DNA of 64,000 bases from Acidobacteriota bacterium (GCA_013289765.1 JABCZI010000007.1:231599-295598), one strand, 5' to 3'. Counted from the stretch's first letter, positions 1 through 11,036 are shown. The notes: generated by a model from the letters alone, not told the origin. Translations and numbers: made by a program.

Positions 1-103
1 TCTTCGTTGCGTGCATCATTCCGAACCTATTCTGAGCCCCTGGGCATCTGTCTCATTACTACCTCCAGTGTCTGATAACGCGCATACTACTTATCCCGTC
101 GTC

Positions 104-1087
104 ATGGCTTTGACAGCCAACTCGCGCGTGCTTTCCGCCTTTCTCGACTACCTGCGAATCGAGAAGGGATTGGCGCCGCTTTCGATCACGGCCTATACCA
201 CCGACATCTGCCAGTTCTCGGAGTTTCTCGAGAAACGGAAGCGCGACCTACTCACTGCGCGGCGCATCGAAGTTCGCGAGTTTCTGCAACAACTTTTTTC
301 CCATCAGGTGGACGGCCGCAGCGTGGGACGAAAGCTGTCGGCCCTTCGGCATCTCTATCGCTACCTGCTGCTGGATAAGAAAATCGATCACGACCCGACC
401 CTGAACATCGAATCGCCGAAACAATGGAAAGTCCTTCCAAAGGCATTGGCTCGCGATGAGATGGAAGCCACGCTTGCGGGGCCGCTCACTTTGCAGGCCG
501 GCGGCTCGGCGCGCCACACCAAAGATTCAGCGGCGCTCGTGGCTCGCGATCAGGCCATGTTGGAAGTCTTCTACGCGGGTGCGCTGCGGGTATCGGAACT
601 CGTCAATGCGAAACTCGAAGATTTGAAACTCGACGCAGGCTACATGCTCGTGCGCGGAAAGGGTGACAAGGAACGCGTGGTCCCATTAGGAAAATCGGCG
701 CAGCAGTCGCTCGCCACGTATCTTACGCAGTCACGCCCTGTGCTCGCGGCCGGGAAGAGAGGTACAACTGCGATCAGCAGCGCCGCCTCTGCCAGGAATT
801 CACCTCTGCTTTTCATCGCGCGTGGCGGCCGCATTCTTACCCGTCAACGGGTATGGCAGATGGTGCGCGCTGCCTCAGCCACTTCCGGGCGCGCCGCTTC
901 CCCGCACATGCTGCGTCACTCCTGCGCCACGCATATGGTTGAAAACGGCGCCGACCTGCGCACGGTTCAGACGATTCTCGGTCACGCAGATATCTCGACT
1001 ACGCAGGTCTATACCCATCTGGCGCTCGACCGGCTAAGAACGGTCTATCAGAAACATCATCCCAGAGCGAAGGCGAGAAATTCGTGA
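104..1087 (+). CDS. XerC/XerD-type tyrosine recombinase (first of a tandem pair)
   Basis: Site-specific recombinase of the phage-integrase fold, the family that resolves chromosome dimers at dif. The N-terminal SAM-like core-binding domain is clear from [11 protein letters not shown] onward. The catalytic half keeps Arg in ALRVSEL, the HxxR box in [12 protein letters not shown], a second His in LGHADIS and the nucleophile Tyr in QVYTHL, so it should be active. I chose the ATG at 104 because it gives the usual short lead into the core-binding domain; an in-frame GTG at 11 would add 31 unconserved residues. Its stop overlaps the start of the next recombinase gene by four bases (GTGA), which implies translational coupling. 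Whether it is XerC or XerD cannot be decided by eye. Confidence 0.9.
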   Translation: MALTANSRVLSAFLDYLRIEKGLAPLSITAYTTDICQFSEFLEKRKRDLLTARRIEVREFLQQLFSHQVDGRSVGRKLSALRHLYRYLLLDKKIDHDPTLNIESPKQWKVLPKALARDEMEATLAGPLTLQAGGSARHTKDSAALVARDQAMLEVFYAGALRVSELVNAKLEDLKLDAGYMLVRGKGDKERVVPLGKSAQQSLATYLTQSRPVLAAGKRGTTAISSAASARNSPLLFIARGGRILTRQRVWQMVRAASATSGRAASPHMLRHSCATHMVENGADLRTVQTILGHADISTTQVYTHLALDRLRTVYQKHHPRAKARNS

Positions 1088-2007
1088 CTTCAGTGATTGC
1101 AACAGAGCGGGCCAAGACCACTGCCGGCAAAGCCGTCGCCGACTTTCTGCGTCATCTTGGTGAGCGAAACGCTTCGCCGCACACCATCAAGGCTTACACT
1201 CGCGATCTGTCATTATTTGCAGCGTACGCCGGTCCGCGCGGATGGAAACAGATCGACCACATCGCCGTGCGAGGATTCCTGTCGCAGCTCTACGAAAATG
1301 GATTGAGCAAAACTTCCGTAGCCCGCGCTCTAGCCGCCGTGCGATCTCTTTATCGTTGGTTGGCTCGGGAAGGAGTGGTCGAACAGAATCCGGCGAAACT
1401 TGTGGCCACGCCAAAACTGGCTAAAAAACTCCCCCGCGTACCTACCATTGAAGAAATGAATTCTGTAATCGACGGAGAAATGCCCGCTGTAGCCGCTTTT
1501 CCCGAGCGCGACCGCTTGATGTTGGAACTGCTCTATGGCTGCGGCATCCGCAATTCTGAGCTGACCGGAATCAACCTTGACGACATTCGTCTGAGCGCCG
1601 AAGCCATTCTCATCCGCGGCAAAGGAAAGAAAGAGCGCTACGTGCCTTTTGGAGACTCAGTAAAGAGCGCGCTCGCAGCCTACCTGCCCGAGCGCCAGAA
1701 AACGCTTGCGGCCAGCCATAAGCATCCGAACGCCCTCCTGATCAACCGCCGCGGCGGGCCGCTCACGACGCGCAGCGTCGGACGCATCATCAAAAAAATC
1801 GCCGTAGCCAAAGGGCTTTCGCCCGACGTCCATCCGCATACGTTGCGCCATGCCTTTGGCACGCACATGTTAGAGGAAGGCGCCGACTTGCGAGCCATTC
1901 AGGAATTGCTCGGCCACGAGCGCCTCGCCACTACCCAGCGCTATACCCAGTTGTCGATGAAGCATGTGCTCCAGGTTTACGACCAGACGCATCCTCGAGC
2001 CAAGTAG
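1084..2007 (+). CDS. XerC/XerD-type tyrosine recombinase (second of a tandem pair)
   Basis: Second full-length tyrosine recombinase of about 307 residues. It starts at a GTG that overlaps the previous stop codon. Core-binding domain in the first ~95 residues ([22 protein letters not shown]). The catalytic set is complete: Arg in CGIRNSEL, HxxR in [13 protein letters not shown], His in LGHERLA, Tyr in QRYTQLS. It is clearly paralogous to its neighbour. Two adjacent, coupled Xer proteins suggest they work as a heterodimer, as XerC and XerD do, but xerC and xerD are separate loci in most bacteria, so a role in mobile-element or dif-like recombination is also possible. Confidence 0.9.
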   Translation: MTSVIATERAKTTAGKAVADFLRHLGERNASPHTIKAYTRDLSLFAAYAGPRGWKQIDHIAVRGFLSQLYENGLSKTSVARALAAVRSLYRWLAREGVVEQNPAKLVATPKLAKKLPRVPTIEEMNSVIDGEMPAVAAFPERDRLMLELLYGCGIRNSELTGINLDDIRLSAEAILIRGKGKKERYVPFGDSVKSALAAYLPERQKTLAASHKHPNALLINRRGGPLTTRSVGRIIKKIAVAKGLSPDVHPHTLRHAFGTHMLEEGADLRAIQELLGHERLATTQRYTQLSMKHVLQVYDQTHPRAK

Positions 2008-2160
2008 CCTGGCCCCGGCGCTGCTTCATTACCTCCGTAATTTCGCTTTTCTCATCGTCCGCTTGAAAATGCATTTACGGGAAAGTTCGGGCCTGAACCG
2101 GCCTATATCCACCAAAGTAAGGAGGATCGAACTGCCGCTGTTTCCCCGGCGGAGGAGCAT

Positions 2161-3075
2161 TTGCGCAAAATTAATCCGGAACTGTGGCTGTTGTTCTTTC
2201 TTGTACTGATTGCCGCGATGTTGAATTTTCTGGTCGCATCGCAGCGCATGGCCCTCGTCTTTTACTTTCTGCCGACGCTATTTTCTGCCTGCCACTTTGG
2301 CCGTCGTCACGCCACTCTCACCGCGCTGGCGAGCGTGATCCTGGTAACACTGTTGCTGGTCACGAACCCAGTCGTTTTCAACCGCAAGGTGGAGTTGCCG
2401 TTTGATCCGCGCTGGTTTGACCTCGCCCTTTGGGGCGGAGTGCTCATGGTTGCAGGCTACGTCACCGGCACACTCTACGAGCGAAATCAAAAAACAATAC
2501 GCGAGATGGAGGACGGCTATGATGGCATGCTGACGATCCTGCAGAACTTTCTCGCGAATCAGAAATACAGCGATGCCCACGCTTACCGTATCGCCATGTG
2601 CGCTATCAGAATTGCCGAAACCCTTGGCTTGGACCCCGGCAGCGTGGAAGACATTCGCACCGCGGCCTTGTTGTTCAACCTGAAAGAACTGGGCATCAGC
2701 ATCGAAGTAATTTCAAAAGCCGCGCAGGGAACGCAGGAAGACCTTCGCCAGCCGCGACCCGGCTCCGCGAAACCCGTTTCCAAAGCCAGCGGCATGGGCG
2801 GGTCTTTACGCCGTGCCATCCCGATTTTTCTGTGCGAACGCCAGTTGCGTCTGGATGGCGACGGCATCGGCGTGGGTGACGCCGCGTTCGAAGTTCAGAT
2901 TCTGCTGCTCGCGGAAGAATATGAGTCGCTCATCAGCGGCAACGGTGGCACCAAGCTGGCGCCCTCTCAAGCCGGCAAGGAAGTCGTGCGCCGGTTCGGC
3001 AGCCGCTCTGACTCGATGATCTTGGACGCATTTGCGAAAGCTTTTAGCGGAGAAGCTGCCGGAGCAGGCGCGTAG
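2161..3075 (+). CDS. Membrane protein with degenerate HD-GYP-like domain
   Basis: About 304 residues starting at TTG, preceded by a purine-rich site (GGAGGAG). The N-terminal ~110 residues form about four hydrophobic segments, resembling the DUF4118-type sensor module found in histidine kinases. The cytoplasmic rest follows the spacing of an HD-GYP phosphodiesterase (HAYRIAMCAIRIAETLGL, then AALLFNLKELGIS), but the metal-binding His-Asp pair is replaced by Phe-Asn and no GYP motif is present. It therefore probably cannot hydrolyse cyclic di-GMP and may act as a sensor or binding protein. It lies 150 bp after the recombinase pair on the same strand. No partner gene is evident nearby. Confidence 0.65.
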   Translation: MRKINPELWLLFFLVLIAAMLNFLVASQRMALVFYFLPTLFSACHFGRRHATLTALASVILVTLLLVTNPVVFNRKVELPFDPRWFDLALWGGVLMVAGYVTGTLYERNQKTIREMEDGYDGMLTILQNFLANQKYSDAHAYRIAMCAIRIAETLGLDPGSVEDIRTAALLFNLKELGISIEVISKAAQGTQEDLRQPRPGSAKPVSKASGMGGSLRRAIPIFLCERQLRLDGDGIGVGDAAFEVQILLLAEEYESLISGNGGTKLAPSQAGKEVVRRFGSRSDSMILDAFAKAFSGEAAGAGA

Positions 3076-3098
3076 GGCGCCCCACAGTTAGCGATCCG

Positions 3099-5864
3099 CT
3101 AGTGATCTGCATCGTGCGCCGGAGTCTGGCGCCGCAATTCTTCCCACATCCCCACAACTCTCGCTCTCAGTTCAGCAGTCAGCTCATCGTATGCCGCTTC
3201 CGACGCCTCGCTCTCAGGCGGCGGAATTATCGGATCGCCAAACACTATCTTCAGCGGCGTGAATCCCTGGAACGGTTTATTTCGCGGCCACGCTTTGTAA
3301 AAGCCTTCAATCGCTATCGGCACAATCGGTACTTGCAGATGAATGGACAAAATTGCCGCGCCCTTCTTGAATATCCTCGGCGTACCGTCAATCGAGCGTT
3401 CGCCCTCGGGATAAAGAATGAGGGGACGCCCCTGCCGTAAGCCGAACGCTCCGGCGCGCATCGCAGGAATCAGATGCGCATCCGGATCGACAACCACAGT
3501 CCGCAGCGTGCGCGCCAGTCGCAGCATCAGACCCTTCCCGAAAATTTCGCTGGTGCCAACGGCAAAAACCCTTTCGAACACGGGAGGCGGAAGAACGCTG
3601 GCCAGGATCAGCGGATCGAGATAGCTCTGGTGGTTGGATGAAAGTATGTACGCGCCGCTTCGCGGCAGCTTCTCGATCCCGCTGACATGCAGATCAAAGC
3701 GGTCGAGCGCGATAACTTGGGTCAATCGTGAAAACACGTACCAGAAAGCAGCGCTCACTGGTTGCGGCCGCACCAACGCGAGCACATCGGTGCGTTCTGG
3801 ATCTTCGGAGAGGATAGTCTTCCATCCGGCAAAAGCTGGGCGTGTTCCCGGGCCACCCGCGCCGCTGGCCGCGCTTTGCAGAACCGCATCCACCAGGTCT
3901 CTTACTGTGTAGATCTGGGCGAGTTGTGACTCTTCCACGTTTCCGCCGAGCTGTTCTTCGATATGGCTCAGCAGTTCGACGCGCTGCATGGAATCGAGTC
4001 CTAGGTCGAGTTCGAGGTTGTGCGTCGGCCGCAAACTTGGCGGAGCGGATCGCGACGCTTCGCGGATAATCTGCAGCGCTCGCTGCACATCAGGCTGGTC
4101 AAGCCATGCGGATTCCTCGGGGGTTAACGGTTGTTCGACAGGTAAGTCCGAATCATCGGCAAGTTTTCGAGTCTGGTTTGCCTTTATCCGCTTTTCGATT
4201 TCGAAGCGTTTGATCTTGCGGGTGCTGGTGCGTGGCAAATCCTCCTGCCAGATTTCATAGCTGCCAATGCGTTTGGTGGAGGCGATCTGTTGCGAGAGCC
4301 CCTCAATATCGAACCGAATTACTTCCTTTGCATTCACAATCTTCTTCTGCCGCAGCGCGTCGAAATTAGGCACGATCACTGCGTGCAAGCGGTCCCCGCC
4401 TTCACCCGGCTTTCCTTCGAGCCCGATTACCGCCAACTCTTTGATATACGGCGATTTCAAATAGTGCGCCTCGACTTCTTCGGGATAAATATTCTTCCCG
4501 TTGCTAAGTACGATCACTTCTTTTTTTCGGCCGGTGAGAAACAGGTTGGCATGGGCGTCAAAATAACCGAGATCGCCAGTGTAGAACCATCCCTCGCGCA
4601 GGACCTCCGCCGTTGCGTCGGGCCGGTTCCAGTAACCTTTCATCACCACTGCCCCGCGCAAAGCGACTTCGCCAGTGGCCGGGCCGTCTTCCTGGGGCTG
4701 AGGATCCACTATCTTTCCCTCGACTCCCTTCATTGCCTTGCCCACCGACCCAATCACGTTATTGCCTGGCGAGTTTGCGTATACCGCCGCCGTAGTTTCC
4801 GTGAGACCGTAGGCTTGCAGGACGTCAATACCAAGCGCGTGAAAGTCGCGGCCAATTTCCGGGTCAAAACGCGAGCCGCCCGTTGCCAGGTAGCGCATCT
4901 TCTCGCCCAGAGTTTCATGCACTTTCTTGAACAGAATCGGTCCAGCATTGATCCCTACCCTGCGCAGCGCGCGGTTCAACGCCATCATGCGCCGGAATAT
5001 TTTCTGCGTGAGCGCGCCTCGCTTGGCGACTTCCTGGAAAATACGCTCGTGAATCAGATAATAGAATTGCGGCACAACGGCAAACGCAGTGATGTTGCGC
5101 TCGCGCAAGGCGCGCAGGAGTTCCGTTGTGTTCAGCGTTTCGAGATAGACAACCCGCGAACCTTTCACCAGTGGCAAAAGTAGATTTGCCATCTGCGCCA
5201 GGACGTGAAACATGGGCAGCACACCCAGCAGTGCGTCCGTAGGACCGAGATCGATCCAGTTGAACACCGCTTCCACTTCTCCCATAAAATTAGCGTGGGT
5301 GAGCATCACGCCCTTTGGATCTGCGGTGGTCCCGGACGTATAGAGGAGGGAAGCGATGTCATCCGCCGACGAGGTTGCGGGTTGAAAACTTCCCGAGCCG
5401 CCATCGAAGATTGCAGATAGATTACCCAGCCATTTCTCGTTGCCGGGCTTGTTTTCCGCGCGCTCTGGATCCATCAGCACGAGACCTACGTTAAGGCCCG
5501 AAACTGCTTCTCGCGATACTTGTGCATGCTTCGTGTCGCAGAATAAAACGGATGTCCCGCTGTCTTTCAACAGTTTCGAGAGTTGATCGGCGTGCAGCGC
5601 GGTATCGAACGGGACCACTGTGCATCCCGCCGCAATCACGCCGAGATAAGCCGCGACCCACCGCGGATGGTTGTCCGCCAAAATTGCCAGCCGCGCTCCG
5701 TGCTCGAACCGGTTTTCACTGATCCATCGCCCTACAGATTCCGCCATCCGCCGAAGCTCAGCGTACGTGCAACTCTCGATATGATCGTGACCCTGGAGTT
5801 CCAGTGCGACGTTGCTCGGCCAGCGATCCGCGCATTCGACAAAACGGTCGTAAAAAGTGGGCAT
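3099..5864 (-). CDS. Fused AMP-dependent acyl ligase - acyl carrier - PlsC acyltransferase
   Basis: A 921-residue protein with three modules. First, an AMP-binding long-chain fatty-acid ligase, with P-loop [13 protein letters not shown] near residue 175 and YGLTETT near 352. Second, a phosphopantetheine carrier domain, [13 protein letters not shown], with the attachment Ser near 625. Third, a 1-acyl-glycerol-3-phosphate acyltransferase, with NHQSYLD near 744 and PEGERS near 819. By family knowledge the ligase would activate a fatty acid, load it on the built-in carrier and pass it to a lysophospholipid, a self-contained version of the E. coli Aas route with the domains in a different order. 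The ATG at 5864 ([15 protein letters not shown]) is preferred over an upstream start that only adds low-complexity residues. It is divergent from secA. Confidence 0.88.
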   Translation of the reverse strand: MPTFYDRFVECADRWPSNVALELQGHDHIESCTYAELRRMAESVGRWISENRFEHGARLAILADNHPRWVAAYLGVIAAGCTVVPFDTALHADQLSKLLKDSGTSVLFCDTKHAQVSREAVSGLNVGLVLMDPERAENKPGNEKWLGNLSAIFDGGSGSFQPATSSADDIASLLYTSGTTADPKGVMLTHANFMGEVEAVFNWIDLGPTDALLGVLPMFHVLAQMANLLLPLVKGSRVVYLETLNTTELLRALRERNITAFAVVPQFYYLIHERIFQEVAKRGALTQKIFRRMMALNRALRRVGINAGPILFKKVHETLGEKMRYLATGGSRFDPEIGRDFHALGIDVLQAYGLTETTAAVYANSPGNNVIGSVGKAMKGVEGKIVDPQPQEDGPATGEVALRGAVVMKGYWNRPDATAEVLREGWFYTGDLGYFDAHANLFLTGRKKEVIVLSNGKNIYPEEVEAHYLKSPYIKELAVIGLEGKPGEGGDRLHAVIVPNFDALRQKKIVNAKEVIRFDIEGLSQQIASTKRIGSYEIWQEDLPRTSTRKIKRFEIEKRIKANQTRKLADDSDLPVEQPLTPEESAWLDQPDVQRALQIIREASRSAPPSLRPTHNLELDLGLDSMQRVELLSHIEEQLGGNVEESQLAQIYTVRDLVDAVLQSAASGAGGPGTRPAFAGWKTILSEDPERTDVLALVRPQPVSAAFWYVFSRLTQVIALDRFDLHVSGIEKLPRSGAYILSSNHQSYLDPLILASVLPPPVFERVFAVGTSEIFGKGLMLRLARTLRTVVVDPDAHLIPAMRAGAFGLRQGRPLILYPEGERSIDGTPRIFKKGAAILSIHLQVPIVPIAIEGFYKAWPRNKPFQGFTPLKIVFGDPIIPPPESEASEAAYDELTAELRARVVGMWEELRRQTPAHDADH

Positions 5865-5995
5865 GCTTCGTGGGGAATATACACGAAAAGTGTATTCACC
5901 GCCGGGCTCGCGCCGAACACCTGTTCGGCGCATCTAAATATGCTAGGCTAAAAGGGATACGCTGGTGGCAGTCCTGCCCCGAGGGATTTCAAGGT
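5865..5995. promoter_or_regulatory. Divergent promoter region with two hairpin/operator palindromes
   Basis: The 131-bp gap between the acyl-ligase gene and secA holds two inverted repeats. One is ATACAC-GAAAA-GTGTAT (5879-5895). The other is a perfect 10-bp palindrome, GCGCCGAACA-CC-TGTTCGGCGC (5910-5931). The centre of the second, 5914-5927, reads CGAAC-N4-GTTCG, which is the core of the Gram-positive type LexA box. Either may be a binding site controlling the divergent pair. No regulator is encoded beside it. Confidence 0.4.
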
Positions 5996-8900
5996 TTGAT
6001 TAACACACTAATAGGTAAGGTCTTTGGGACCAAAAACGAGCGGGTCATCAAGAGCTTGATGCCCAGGGTCGAGGCTATCAACGCGCTCGAACCGCAGATG
6101 CAAAAGCTCACCGATGACGAACTGCGCGCCAAAACCGACGAATTCCGCAAAAGAATTCAAGAGCGCCTGAGTCGCGTCAACACAGCAGTGGAGCCGGAAC
6201 CACAGGCCGAAGAGCAGCTGGAAACGGCAGTCAATCCCGACCGCGCCAAGCAGTTCGATAAAGAGCAATACGACACTCTTCAGGAAGTTCTGGACGAAAT
6301 CCTGGTAGAAGCTTTCGCCGTGGTACGCGAAGGGGGACGCCGTGTGCTCAACATGCGCCACTTCGACGTGCAGCTGATCGGCGGCATGGTGCAACACAAG
6401 GGAATGATTTCGGAAATGAAGACTGGCGAAGGTAAAACGCTGGTCGCCACGCTTCCGGTATACCTGAACGCGCTCAGCGGCCGCGGCGTGCACGTGGTTA
6501 CCGTCAACGACTATCTGGCCAAGCGCGACTCGGAGTGGATGGGTAAGCTCTATCGCTTTCTCGGCCTGACGGTTGGTGTGATCGTTCACGATCTTGACGA
6601 CGAGCAGCGCCGCGCTGCCTATGCCGCCGACGTCACGTACGGCACTAATAACGAATTTGGTTTCGATTACCTGCGCGACAATATGAAGTTCGATCTGAAG
6701 GATTGTGTGCAGCGCGGCCACAATTTCGCGATCGTCGACGAAGTCGATTCCATCCTGATCGACGAAGCCCGCACTCCGCTGATCATTTCAGGCGCAAGCG
6801 AAGAATCCACCGACAAGTATTACCGTGTAAACCGCATCATTCCGAAACTTGAAAAAGGTGAGGAACTTGAAGTCGCCCCCGGCGAAGCCGCGCAGCTGAC
6901 CGGCGACTTTGTCGTCGACGAAAAGCACCGCAACATCACCGTCACCGACGAAGGCTGGACAAAAGTCGAGCAACTGCTCGGCATCGGCAACATTGCCGAC
7001 CCGGAAAACTGGCCGCTCAAGCATCACGTCGAAACCGCTGTCAAAGCGCATGCGCTCTATCGCCGCGACGTGGAATACGTGATTAAAGATGGCGAGGTCA
7101 TCATCGTCGATGAGTTTACGGGACGTATGATGCCGGGCCGCCGCTGGTCCGACGGTCTGCATCAGGCCATCGAGGCCAAGGAAGGCGTGAAGATCGAGCG
7201 CGAAAATCAGACCCTCGCTACCATCACCTTTCAAAATTACTTCCGCATGTTTAAGAAGCTGTCGGGCATGACCGGCACTGCTGAAACGGAAGCTACTGAA
7301 TTCGACAATATTTACAAACTCGACGTCATCGTCATTCCGACCAATAAACAGATGCTGCGCCTGGAGAATCCGGATGTAGTTTTCCGTACCGAGAAAGAAA
7401 AGTACTTCGCGGTTGCGGATGAAATTCAAAAGCTGCATGAAAACGGACAGCCGGTTCTGGTCGGCACGACTTCCATTGAAAAATCCGAGCGGCTTTCCGA
7501 ATTGTTGAAGAAAAAAGGCCTGAAACAACACGTTGTTCTGAACGCCAAGTTCCACGAGCGCGAGGCTGAGTATGTGGCCCAGGCCGGGCGTAAAGGCATG
7601 GTCACCATCGCCACCAACATGGCCGGCCGCGGAACTGACATTCTGCTCGGGGGCAATCCCGAATTCATGGCCAAGCAGGAGTTGGTGAAGAAGGGAATCG
7701 CCCAACAACTCCGCGTTGCTCAAGGCAAGATCGAAGGTCCGCAGGAAGATGGCACGATTTCAATTTTCTACTACAACGGCAACGAATACACCGTGCCCAC
7801 CGATAAATGGACCGAAGCTTTCGACCGCCATAAGGAGCAGACCGACAAAGAGCACGACGAAGTTACCGCTGTCGGTGGCCTGCACATTCTCGGCACTGAA
7901 CGCCACGAGTCGCGCCGCATCGACAACCAGCTTCGCGGACGCGCCGGCCGTCAGGGCGATCCCGGCTCCTCGCGGTTTTATCTCGCGCTTGAAGATGACC
8001 TGATGCGCATCTTCGCCAAAGAGTGGGTTTCGAAATTGCTTGAACGCTTGGGGATGGAAGAAGGTGTTCCGATCGAATCCAAGCTGATCAGCCGGCGCAT
8101 CGAGACCGCACAAAAGGCGGTTGAAGGCCAGCACTTCGAATCCAGAAAACATCTCCTCGAATACGACGATGTCATGAACAAACAGCGCGAGGCCGTGTAT
8201 GGCTTGCGCCGCCGCTTGCTCGAAGGCATGGATCAGAAAGATCTGATCCTCGAAGACTACGTCTCAGCCATTCTTGGCGGTCTCATGGACGAATACTGTC
8301 CGCCTAAAGCGCACGCCGACGACTGGAATATTAAAGGACTGAAGGACGCTGTATTCACGCGCTTCGGCGTCGATTTCATCGCGGAGGGTGTGAAGCCGGA
8401 AGCGCTGAACCGGCAGAACCTGGGCGACGCGATTTTCGAAAAGCTGAAAGAACGCTACGACGCGAAAGAAAAACTCATCGGCCCTGACGCCATGCGCCAT
8501 CACGAGCGCATGATCATGCTTAGCGTGATCGACCAGCAGTGGAAAGATCACTTGCTGAGCATGGACCATCTGAAGGAGGGCATCGGCCTCCGCGGTTATG
8601 GCCAGCACGATCCGCTGGTCGAATATAAGAAAGAATCGTTCGAGATGTTCGAGGCGATGCTGCAGCGCTTTCAGGAAGACACGGCCCGCTATCTTTACCT
8701 GATGCAGATTATTGAGCGTCCGCCAGATGCGGGGCCGAGTGGTCCACAAGGAGACGAGCCCTCGGGCCATGGTCCGGAGCCTGGAGTGCCCTCGCAGCAG
8801 GGAACGGGCGGAAATGGACATCGCCCTCCACGCCTCGTCGCGACGTCCGCCGACGATCTGGAAGAAGCCTTCATGCGCCGCAAGCGCCGCGAACTCGAAC

Positions 8901-9031
8901 AGGCGCGCATGGCCGGCGGCGGAGAAGTGCAGCCTGTTCAGCAAGTCGTTCGCGGAGAGGAAAAAGTGGGCCGGAACGATCCATGCCCCTGTGGATCGGG
9001 TAAGAAATTCAAGAAGTGCCACGGGGCGTAG
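5996..9031 (+). CDS. secA: Preprotein translocase ATPase SecA
   Basis: Motor ATPase of the Sec pathway, about 1011 residues, typical for this family. Walker A is MKTGEGKT near residue 142-148. The DEAD-type box and linker [15 protein letters not shown] lie near 247. The helicase motifs NMAGRGTDI and [10 protein letters not shown] follow, and the C-terminal zinc SEC-C motif [16 protein letters not shown] closes the protein. The start is taken at TTG 5996 (then [10 protein letters not shown]), because this matches the usual SecA N-terminus and has GAGGG about 10 bases upstream. The longer open frame from 5804 is mostly the antisense of the neighbouring gene. Confidence 0.97.
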   Translation: MINTLIGKVFGTKNERVIKSLMPRVEAINALEPQMQKLTDDELRAKTDEFRKRIQERLSRVNTAVEPEPQAEEQLETAVNPDRAKQFDKEQYDTLQEVLDEILVEAFAVVREGGRRVLNMRHFDVQLIGGMVQHKGMISEMKTGEGKTLVATLPVYLNALSGRGVHVVTVNDYLAKRDSEWMGKLYRFLGLTVGVIVHDLDDEQRRAAYAADVTYGTNNEFGFDYLRDNMKFDLKDCVQRGHNFAIVDEVDSILIDEARTPLIISGASEESTDKYYRVNRIIPKLEKGEELEVAPGEAAQLTGDFVVDEKHRNITVTDEGWTKVEQLLGIGNIADPENWPLKHHVETAVKAHALYRRDVEYVIKDGEVIIVDEFTGRMMPGRRWSDGLHQAIEAKEGVKIERENQTLATITFQNYFRMFKKLSGMTGTAETEATEFDNIYKLDVIVIPTNKQMLRLENPDVVFRTEKEKYFAVADEIQKLHENGQPVLVGTTSIEKSERLSELLKKKGLKQHVVLNAKFHEREAEYVAQAGRKGMVTIATNMAGRGTDILLGGNPEFMAKQELVKKGIAQQLRVAQGKIEGPQEDGTISIFYYNGNEYTVPTDKWTEAFDRHKEQTDKEHDEVTAVGGLHILGTERHESRRIDNQLRGRAGRQGDPGSSRFYLALEDDLMRIFAKEWVSKLLERLGMEEGVPIESKLISRRIETAQKAVEGQHFESRKHLLEYDDVMNKQREAVYGLRRRLLEGMDQKDLILEDYVSAILGGLMDEYCPPKAHADDWNIKGLKDAVFTRFGVDFIAEGVKPEALNRQNLGDAIFEKLKERYDAKEKLIGPDAMRHHERMIMLSVIDQQWKDHLLSMDHLKEGIGLRGYGQHDPLVEYKKESFEMFEAMLQRFQEDTARYLYLMQIIERPPDAGPSGPQGDEPSGHGPEPGVPSQQGTGGNGHRPPRLVATSADDLEEAFMRRKRRELEQARMAGGGEVQPVQQVVRGEEKVGRNDPCPCGSGKKFKKCHGA

Positions 9032-9052
9032 AAGAGCAATGACGAACATGTA

Positions 9053-9093
9053 GGACAGCCGCCCTCGGCTGTCCAGTCGGGCGAAGCGCGACT
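9053..9093. terminator. Double hairpin between convergent secA and CYTH genes
   Basis: A perfect 9-bp stem, GGACAGCCG-CCCT-CGGCTGTCC (9053-9074), is followed by a second hairpin, AGTCG...CGACT (9075-9093). They sit between convergent genes and could stop transcription from both sides, although no clear T-run follows. A related GGACAGCCG...CGGCTGT hairpin recurs at about 33563, so this is also a dispersed repeat. Confidence 0.4.
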
Positions 9094-9649
9094 AGTTCTT
9101 GGTTGCCGCGAAAGTCATTTCTTCGGCGTGGCTGTTTGATCGCCCCTTCCACTCCGCAAATAATCCCGCATAATTCGTCGTAATGTAATCCGCCTCGCTC
9201 ACTCCCAGCTTTTTCGCCGTCGCATCAATCCACCGCGGCATCCCCTCGATCTCGCAGAAGTTTCCAATGGGCGTTTCATCTACTACGACCTGCCCTTTCC
9301 CGTCCGTCCACTCAGCTCTAAATTTCTCGTAGCGAAACGACGGCGCATATCCCAAAGCCCGCAGGATCAAATCCATCTGCTTCCCATCTTCTACTGAAGT
9401 TTCCAACTCTTCGCGGCTGCTGTGCCGTCCGGTCTTCTTGCCGGACTTATGCGTCAGCGTCCACTCTGATCCGTACTGGCGCAGCCGCAACAATTCTTTG
9501 CGATTCCGCAATACTCCTCCCGGCAGATCGTAAAGCGTATTCATCTCGTGCGTGCGCCGCGTGGTCATGCGAAATCCTGCGGCCCGCAACTTGCGCGCCA
9601 ACGCCCGCAAGTCCTCTACACGAAATTTGATTTCGATTTCCTGCGCCAT
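9092..9649 (-). CDS. CYTH-domain protein (class IV adenylate cyclase/thiamine triphosphatase-like)
   Basis: 185 residues starting at the ATG at 9649. The N-terminus AQEIEIKFRV carries the ExExK signature of CYTH enzymes, which line a tunnel-shaped fold with basic and acidic residues to bind triphosphates. Further matches are the basic strand LLRLRQYGSEWTLTHKSGKK and the acidic strand VVVDETPIGNFCEIEG. Members are annotated either as class IV adenylate cyclases or as inorganic or thiamine triphosphatases, and the sequence does not distinguish these. It lies 14 bp downstream of the MFS gene on the same strand, so the two are probably co-transcribed. Confidence 0.85.
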   Translation of the reverse strand: MAQEIEIKFRVEDLRALARKLRAAGFRMTTRRTHEMNTLYDLPGGVLRNRKELLRLRQYGSEWTLTHKSGKKTGRHSSREELETSVEDGKQMDLILRALGYAPSFRYEKFRAEWTDGKGQVVVDETPIGNFCEIEGMPRWIDATAKKLGVSEADYITTNYAGLFAEWKGRSNSHAEEMTFAATKN

Positions 9650-9663
9650 CTGATGGAAGTTTA

Positions 9664-10953
9664 TTACAGAGGAACAGCGTCCGTCGTCGGAGAGTGGGCG
9701 CGTCCATAGGGAGATCTGCGGATTCTTTTCTGCCACTGTACCGGCTCGATGGGGCCGACGGCAAAAACCCAAGTAAGCGCGCCCAGCCATGAAACCAGGC
9801 CGGTAATCAAAAAAGGCCAATAAAACTGGCCGGTGCGGTTCAGCACGAAACCGGTAATTGCGGGGGCGAAGCCGCCTCCCAAGCTTCCTATGAAATTTTG
9901 CACTCCGACCCAACGTCCTGAGCACTGCGGGCCAGCCAGAGTCTGCGTGACGGCCCAGCAGTGGCATGAGGTCATTCCCATGAAAATTCCGGCCGCCGCG
10001 AGCACCCAGATAAAAGTATCGCCCGGTGTAACGGCGGAGGCAGCCAGAGAAATTCCAACGCCGATCATTCCCACGCCCATCGATGTCTTTCTCACACGGG
10101 TTGCCGACGCACCCGCGGCGATCCACCGGTCCGAAAGCTTGCCTCCCACCAGCGCCGAAGCCGCCGCCAGGAAAAAGATCAATCCCCCGACCCTGGCCAT
10201 TTGATTCATTGAGAGATTACGGGAACGCACCAGATAAAACGGCAACCACGCCACCAAAAAATACAGAACGTAATTCATGCAGAGCAGTCCAACGCTGGTT
10301 CCCCAAGCCGAGCGTTCGCGAAGAATATCGAGAAAACCTACCTTATATTCGTCGGCGGGCGCCGGTGTGGTTGTGCCAGCCGGCATCCAGGCAAGCCATG
10401 GAATCAGCCATAGTAGGCTTCCAAGGCCCAGCACCAGAAAGAAAGGTCGCCAGCCAAAGCGGCCAACCACGGTCCCTCCGACCAGCATGCCGATGGCTGG
10501 TCCTAAAGAAAGTCCGGCCATGATTGCTGCATTAGCGATGCCGCGTTTGTTCTCGCCAAAGTAGCGACTGCTGAGAATTTTGGAGTACGCCGGGAATGCT
10601 ATCGATTCACCGATGCCCAATACCACCCGAATAACAATCCAGGCCGTGAACCCGTGCAACAGTCCGGTGACTGCCGTGGCCGCCGACCACACGAAGAATC
10701 CCGCGGCAAACACCCACTTCACTTCGAATCGATCGACGAACCATCCGGCGGGAATTTGCATGCAGCCGTAGGTCCAGAAGAATACAGAGAGCAGAGTGCC
10801 GAGTTGTGACGCCGAGAGCCCCAATTCGTTCTTCAACAGCGGAGCTGCAATCGAGAGGTTGCTGCGGTCGACGTAGTTAATGAAAACCGAAACGGCAAGA
10901 AGAAGAACTACGCGATTCATTCCGCGTGAGGCGTGGGTGGTTGGGTTGCTCAT
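9664..10953 (-). CDS. MFS transporter, anion:cation symporter-like
   Basis: A 429-residue inner-membrane carrier with twelve predicted transmembrane segments. The sequence NYVDRSNLSIAAPLL in helix 1 and GWFVDRFEVKWVF in the loop between helices 2 and 3 are typical of the ACS branch of the major facilitator superfamily (hexuronate, sialate, phthalate and phosphate-linked organic anion carriers). The substrate cannot be named. The gene precedes the CYTH gene by 14 bp on the same strand. Confidence 0.85.
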   Translation of the reverse strand: MSNPTTHASRGMNRVVLLLAVSVFINYVDRSNLSIAAPLLKNELGLSASQLGTLLSVFFWTYGCMQIPAGWFVDRFEVKWVFAAGFFVWSAATAVTGLLHGFTAWIVIRVVLGIGESIAFPAYSKILSSRYFGENKRGIANAAIMAGLSLGPAIGMLVGGTVVGRFGWRPFFLVLGLGSLLWLIPWLAWMPAGTTTPAPADEYKVGFLDILRERSAWGTSVGLLCMNYVLYFLVAWLPFYLVRSRNLSMNQMARVGGLIFFLAAASALVGGKLSDRWIAAGASATRVRKTSMGVGMIGVGISLAASAVTPGDTFIWVLAAAGIFMGMTSCHCWAVTQTLAGPQCSGRWVGVQNFIGSLGGGFAPAITGFVLNRTGQFYWPFLITGLVSWLGALTWVFAVGPIEPVQWQKRIRRSPYGRAHSPTTDAVPL

Positions 10954-11036
10954 TCAGGCGAAACTCGACAATGCTACACCATGGTGGAGTTATTCGGGAA
11001 TTTGTTGTCGGAAGGAAGAAGTCCAACGACCAGCGG

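Noticed and set aside
4290..5183. 297-codon ORF antisense to the acyl ligase
   Set aside because: Shadow of the clear three-domain gene on the other strand.
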